The notes below the pieces were generated by a model that was not told where the DNA came from, did no database searches, and saw nothing but the letters and a program-made list of their open reading frames with translations. From positions 85,474 through 149,473 of the forward strand of contig NZ_VSZS01000054.1 in NCBI RefSeq assembly GCF_008180155.1: DNA of 64,000 nucleotides, written 5' to 3'. Below are positions 61,790-64,000 of the stretch, one piece after another (the stretch's first letter is position 1; each line of letters opens with the position of its first letter). Both the position numbers and the translations under genes were made by a program. The DNA comes from Neoaquamicrobium microcysteis (GTDB lineage Bacteria; Pseudomonadota; Alphaproteobacteria; Rhizobiales; Rhizobiaceae).

Positions 61790-62347
61790 GTGACGATCGC
61801 AGTCTCGCCGGACGGACTCCCCGCTCTGGTGCTGAACGCGGACTATCGTCCGTTGAGTTACTATCCCTTGTCGCTCTGGTCCTGGCAGGACGCGATCAAG
61901 GCGGTTTTCCTCGACCGCGTGAACATCGTCGCCGAATACGAACACGCTGTTTCGTCGCCTTCCTTCTCGATGCGGCTGCCCAGCGTCGTGTGCCTGAAAA
62001 GCTACGTGAAGCCGTCGCGGCATCCCGCCTTCACCCGCTTCAACGTGTTCCTGCGCGACCGCTTCCAGTGCCAGTATTGCGGCACCCACGAGGACCTGAC
62101 CTTCGACCACGTGATCCCGCGCCGTTGCGGCGGGGCGACGACATGGGAGAACGTCGTGGCCGCCTGCTCGCCCTGCAATCTGCGGAAGGGCGGGGCGATG
62201 CCCCGGGACGCGAAGATGTGGCCGCGCCAGAAGCCCGTGCAACCCACCGTGCACGACCTGCACAACAATGGCCGCCTCTTCCCGCCCAACCATCTGCATG
62301 AGAGCTGGATGGATTATCTGTACTGGGATGTCGAACTCGAGCCCTAG
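61790..62347 (+). CDS. HNH-family endonuclease
   Basis: A 185-residue protein with an HNH domain: zinc Cys pairs CQYCG and CSPCN around TFDHVIPRRCGGATTWENVVAACSPCNLRKG. The N-terminus ALVLNADYRPLSYYPLSLWSWQDAIKAV is conserved in this widespread bacterial branch, which is not linked to a restriction system here. GTG 61790 has AAGGAGG upstream. Physiological role unknown. Confidence 0.9.
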   Translation: MTIAVSPDGLPALVLNADYRPLSYYPLSLWSWQDAIKAVFLDRVNIVAEYEHAVSSPSFSMRLPSVVCLKSYVKPSRHPAFTRFNVFLRDRFQCQYCGTHEDLTFDHVIPRRCGGATTWENVVAACSPCNLRKGGAMPRDAKMWPRQKPVQPTVHDLHNNGRLFPPNHLHESWMDYLYWDVELEP

Positions 62348-62395
62348 CGGCGGCTCGAAAATTCTACTCCGACGGGCATCTTACGCGGCTGTCTA

Positions 62396-62435
62396 CGCTT
62401 CCGGTGCTCACGTACTTAAGTACGCTCCGCTCCGG
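62396..62435. repeat. 40-bp intergenic repeat, copy B
   Basis: Same 40-bp unit as 56606-56645 with two central differences; here the core is the perfect palindrome GTACTTAAGTAC. It lies 49 bp after the HNH gene stop. Confidence 0.75.
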
Positions 62436-62521
62436 TTCTCGACAGCCACGTCATATGCCTCGCGGAGCGAATTTTGGAGCCACCGCGCGTCGGCGCTTTG
62501 ATCAGATCCGGTGCCTTCAGC

Positions 62522-63031
62522 TCAAGCCTTGCGGAAGGCGGCGACGTAGGCGATGGCCGCGAGGAACAGGCTTGCGACCACGTTCCAGCCGGCGAAGGAC
62601 AGGCCGAGAAAACGGCCCGCCGCCTGATCGCAGGAGGGCGGGATGACTGCGTCGAGCTGGTCGAGCAGGCTGCCGCCGCCGCCGGCGGGGGCCGCCACCA
62701 CGCCGCAGTCGGTCGGCCCCGGCCACCAGCCCCATTCGACGCCGGAATGGAACGCGCCGAGCCAGACGCTCCATGTCATCAGCAGCGCGCCGACCAGCAG
62801 CAGGCCGCGCGTGACGAGCGGCGGGAATTTCAGAACCGACGACAGCAGCGCCAGAACGACGACCGGGATGCCGATATAGTAGGGAAGGCGCTGCTCCAGG
62901 CAGAGCTTGCAGGGGATGTAGCCGCCGATGTGCTGGAAGCCGAGCGCCGTGCCGACGGTGACGGCCATGCCGGCCGTTAGCAGGCCGGCGCCCAGCGTCT
63001 GGGTCTTCCCGGTGGGTGCGGTAAGCGACAT
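62522..63031 (-). CDS. dsbB: DsbB-type disulfide bond formation protein
   Basis: Membrane protein that oxidises DsbA and passes electrons to ubiquinone. 169 residues, four membrane segments. First redox pair as CKLC (41-44), rather than CVLC; second pair Cys109 (PTDCG) and Cys134 (PPSCD). EQRLPYYIG is the quinone-binding region. It is adjacent to the YqaA gene on the same strand with 7 bp between. Confidence 0.89.
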   Translation of the reverse strand: MSLTAPTGKTQTLGAGLLTAGMAVTVGTALGFQHIGGYIPCKLCLEQRLPYYIGIPVVVLALLSSVLKFPPLVTRGLLLVGALLMTWSVWLGAFHSGVEWGWWPGPTDCGVVAAPAGGGGSLLDQLDAVIPPSCDQAAGRFLGLSFAGWNVVASLFLAAIAYVAAFRKA

Positions 63032-63038
63032 TTGCGCC

Positions 63039-63620
63039 TCAGAAGATGTAGCCGACGGCCACGAAGCCGCCGATGAGAAGCACCATGAAAAGGGTGAAAA
63101 GGAGGCCGAGATGCTTCTCGATGAAAAGGCGGATCGGCTCTCCGAACCAGTAGAGCAGGCCCGCCACGAGGAAGAATCGCAGCCCGCGCCCGATGATCGA
63201 GACGATAATCAGCGACACGATGTTGAAGCCGACGAAACCGGAGAAGATCGTCAGGATCTTGTATGGAAACGGCGTCACCGCGCCGAACAGGATGCCCCAG
63301 GCCCCCCAGTCGTCATACCACTGGCGGATGCCGTCGAAGGCGTCCTGCGCATTGTAGAGCGCGATGATGCGCTGGCCGATCGTGTCGAACAGCAGCGCGC
63401 CGATGACGTAGCCGAGCAGCGCGCCCAGAACCGAGGCGATGGTGCAGACCAGCGCGTAGCGGAACCATTTCGTGCGGTCTGCGAGCACCATGGGGATGAG
63501 CAGCACGTCGGGCGGGATGGGGAAGAACGAGCTTTCCACGAAGGAGACGCCCGCCAGCGAGCGTTCTGCATGGCGCGTGCGCGCGAGCGACATCGTCCAG
63601 TCGTAAAGGCGGCGAAGCAT
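63039..63620 (-). CDS. YqaA-family (VTT/SNARE-associated) membrane protein
   Basis: A 193-residue protein with a VTT domain related to DedA/YqaA: ESSFFPIPPDVLLIPMVLA, ALLGYVIGALLFDTIG and WGILFGAVTPFPYKILTIFSGFVGFN are the signatures. DedA-family members act in lipid scrambling and envelope maintenance; the role here is unspecified. ATG 63620. It is probably co-transcribed with dsbB downstream. Confidence 0.88.
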   Translation of the reverse strand: MLRRLYDWTMSLARTRHAERSLAGVSFVESSFFPIPPDVLLIPMVLADRTKWFRYALVCTIASVLGALLGYVIGALLFDTIGQRIIALYNAQDAFDGIRQWYDDWGAWGILFGAVTPFPYKILTIFSGFVGFNIVSLIIVSIIGRGLRFFLVAGLLYWFGEPIRLFIEKHLGLLFTLFMVLLIGGFVAVGYIF

Positions 63621-63781
63621 GGAAGATCCCCGGTTGGCCGCCCCTCGTAGAAAGAAAATCACGGCCATGCAATGGCGCGTGGTGCAATGCAGCGCTCAAG
63701 CCGCCGTGATCGCTTGACGCACCCCGCCTCGCACGTATAGTCCGGCGCGTTCGTCGCCTTATGCGCGACGCGCCCTGATGG

Positions 63782-63866
63782 GCCCCTGTGGCGGAATTGG
63801 TAGACGCGCTCGACTCAAAATCGAGTTCCGCAAGGAGTGCTGGTTCGATCCCGGCCAGGGGCACCA
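63782..63866 (+). tRNA. tRNA-Leu (anticodon CAA)
   Basis: The acceptor stem GCCCCTG/CAGGGGC closes the molecule (63782-63788 with 63856-63862), followed by A and an encoded CCA. The anticodon stem CTCGA/TCGAG holds loop CTCAAAA, giving anticodon CAA for UUG codons. A long variable arm (TTCCGCAAGGAGT) and T-loop GGTTCGATCCC confirm a class II leucine tRNA. Confidence 0.96.
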
Positions 63867-63873
63867 TAGTTTT

Positions 63874-64000
63874 ATCTCACGGCAGTTCACTTCGCTCACG
63901 CCTCCGATGGGGCGGCCTGACGGGCCGACGCGCGGTCGCGCTTGCGAACCCGGTGGGTTCGGTGGGGGCCAATCTCGCGGCAGTTCGCTTCGCTCACGCC
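63874..64000. repeat. Tandem repeat of 98 bp, second unit cut by window edge
   Basis: Unit 1 starts at 63874 (ATCTCACGGCAGTTCACTTC) and unit 2 at 63972 (ATCTCGCGGCAGTTCGCTTC). It shares CTTCGCTCACGC and GGCCGACGC..GGTCG..GCTTGC with the array at 39791-40003. It directly follows tRNA-Leu, a common integration site, but no integrase is visible. Confidence 0.75.

Noticed and set aside
1..64000. CRISPR array, prophage or integrative element
   Set aside because: No regularly spaced direct repeats with unique spacers, phage structural genes, integrases or transposases were seen; the repeats found are palindromic or tandem intergenic units.
63867..64000. Integrated element attachment site at tRNA-Leu
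   Set aside because: Repeats follow the tRNA but no duplicated tRNA 3' end or integrase is visible before the window ends.

Overview
The window is GC-rich chromosomal DNA from an alphaproteobacterium. The gene families and their order point to the order Hyphomicrobiales (Rhizobiales), most likely the Mesorhizobium/Phyllobacteriaceae side. Indicators are CobS/CobT cobaltochelatase beside a DnaJ-like protein and BolA, hpt-cpdR, ftsEX, metA behind a SAM-II riboswitch, the lysA/lipoprotein/argH/tlpA cluster, TIGR02302/DUF4175, DUF2125 and DUF3108 proteins, and a complete PhyR-NepR-EcfG general stress locus. Coding density is high, overlapping stop/start (ATGA or GTGA) junctions are common, and no prophage, CRISPR array, rRNA or intact insertion sequence was seen. 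The assignment is by recognition of families only; no database search was possible.

Layout. 0-3 kb: the dctB-dctD two-component pair (dctD runs off the left edge). 3-5.3 kb: two tandem 98-residue GNAT proteins and an MhqD/MhqO-like hydrolase-dioxygenase pair with a 9-bp inverted repeat upstream. 5.4-14 kb: a stress neighbourhood with a PRC-barrel exported protein, a lipid-kinase-like protein, ElaB/YqjD-YqjE-like membrane proteins, a Crp/Fnr regulator, a FAT GUY-type single-domain response regulator, ecfG-nepR divergent from phyR, a 55-residue DUF1328 membrane protein, an HRXXN sensor kinase and small membrane proteins. Seven GGAAC-N16-CGTT sequences, the EcfG promoter form, all with exactly 16-nt spacers, lie in gene-upstream positions in this stretch.

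14-27 kb: aroK-aroB-CNNM/CorC operon, a Phd/VapC-type toxin-antitoxin pair with a 27-bp palindrome, bolA, dnaJ-like, cobS-cobT-phytase-like esterase, hpt-cpdR, ftsE-ftsX. 27-39 kb: plsC, ChaC-type cyclotransferase, DUF2125, tyrC-hisC, SAM-II riboswitch and metA (Glu111, acetyl-type), a degenerate peptide deformylase with a methyltransferase, gloB with a cupin, YhhN and DMT transporters, DUF3108, rpmB and yhhQ with a candidate preQ1-I riboswitch. 40-52 kb: the TIGR02302 protein, lysA, lipoprotein, argH, tlpA, and a complete branched-chain amino-acid ABC transporter (livM-livH-livF-livG and livJ).

52-64 kb: a diguanylate cyclase, YihY, HIG1, PduO-type cobalamin adenosyltransferase and rhomboid, etfB-etfA and 3-hydroxybutyryl-CoA dehydrogenase, a DMT transporter, gluQ, an AlkA-type glycosylase, an HNH protein, dsbB, a YqaA-type protein and tRNA-Leu(CAA). 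Intergenic gaps near 35.5, 37.4, 39.9, 42.8, 56.6, 62.4 and 63.9 kb carry several families of short palindromic or tandem repeats; some copies show compensatory changes in their hairpin stems.
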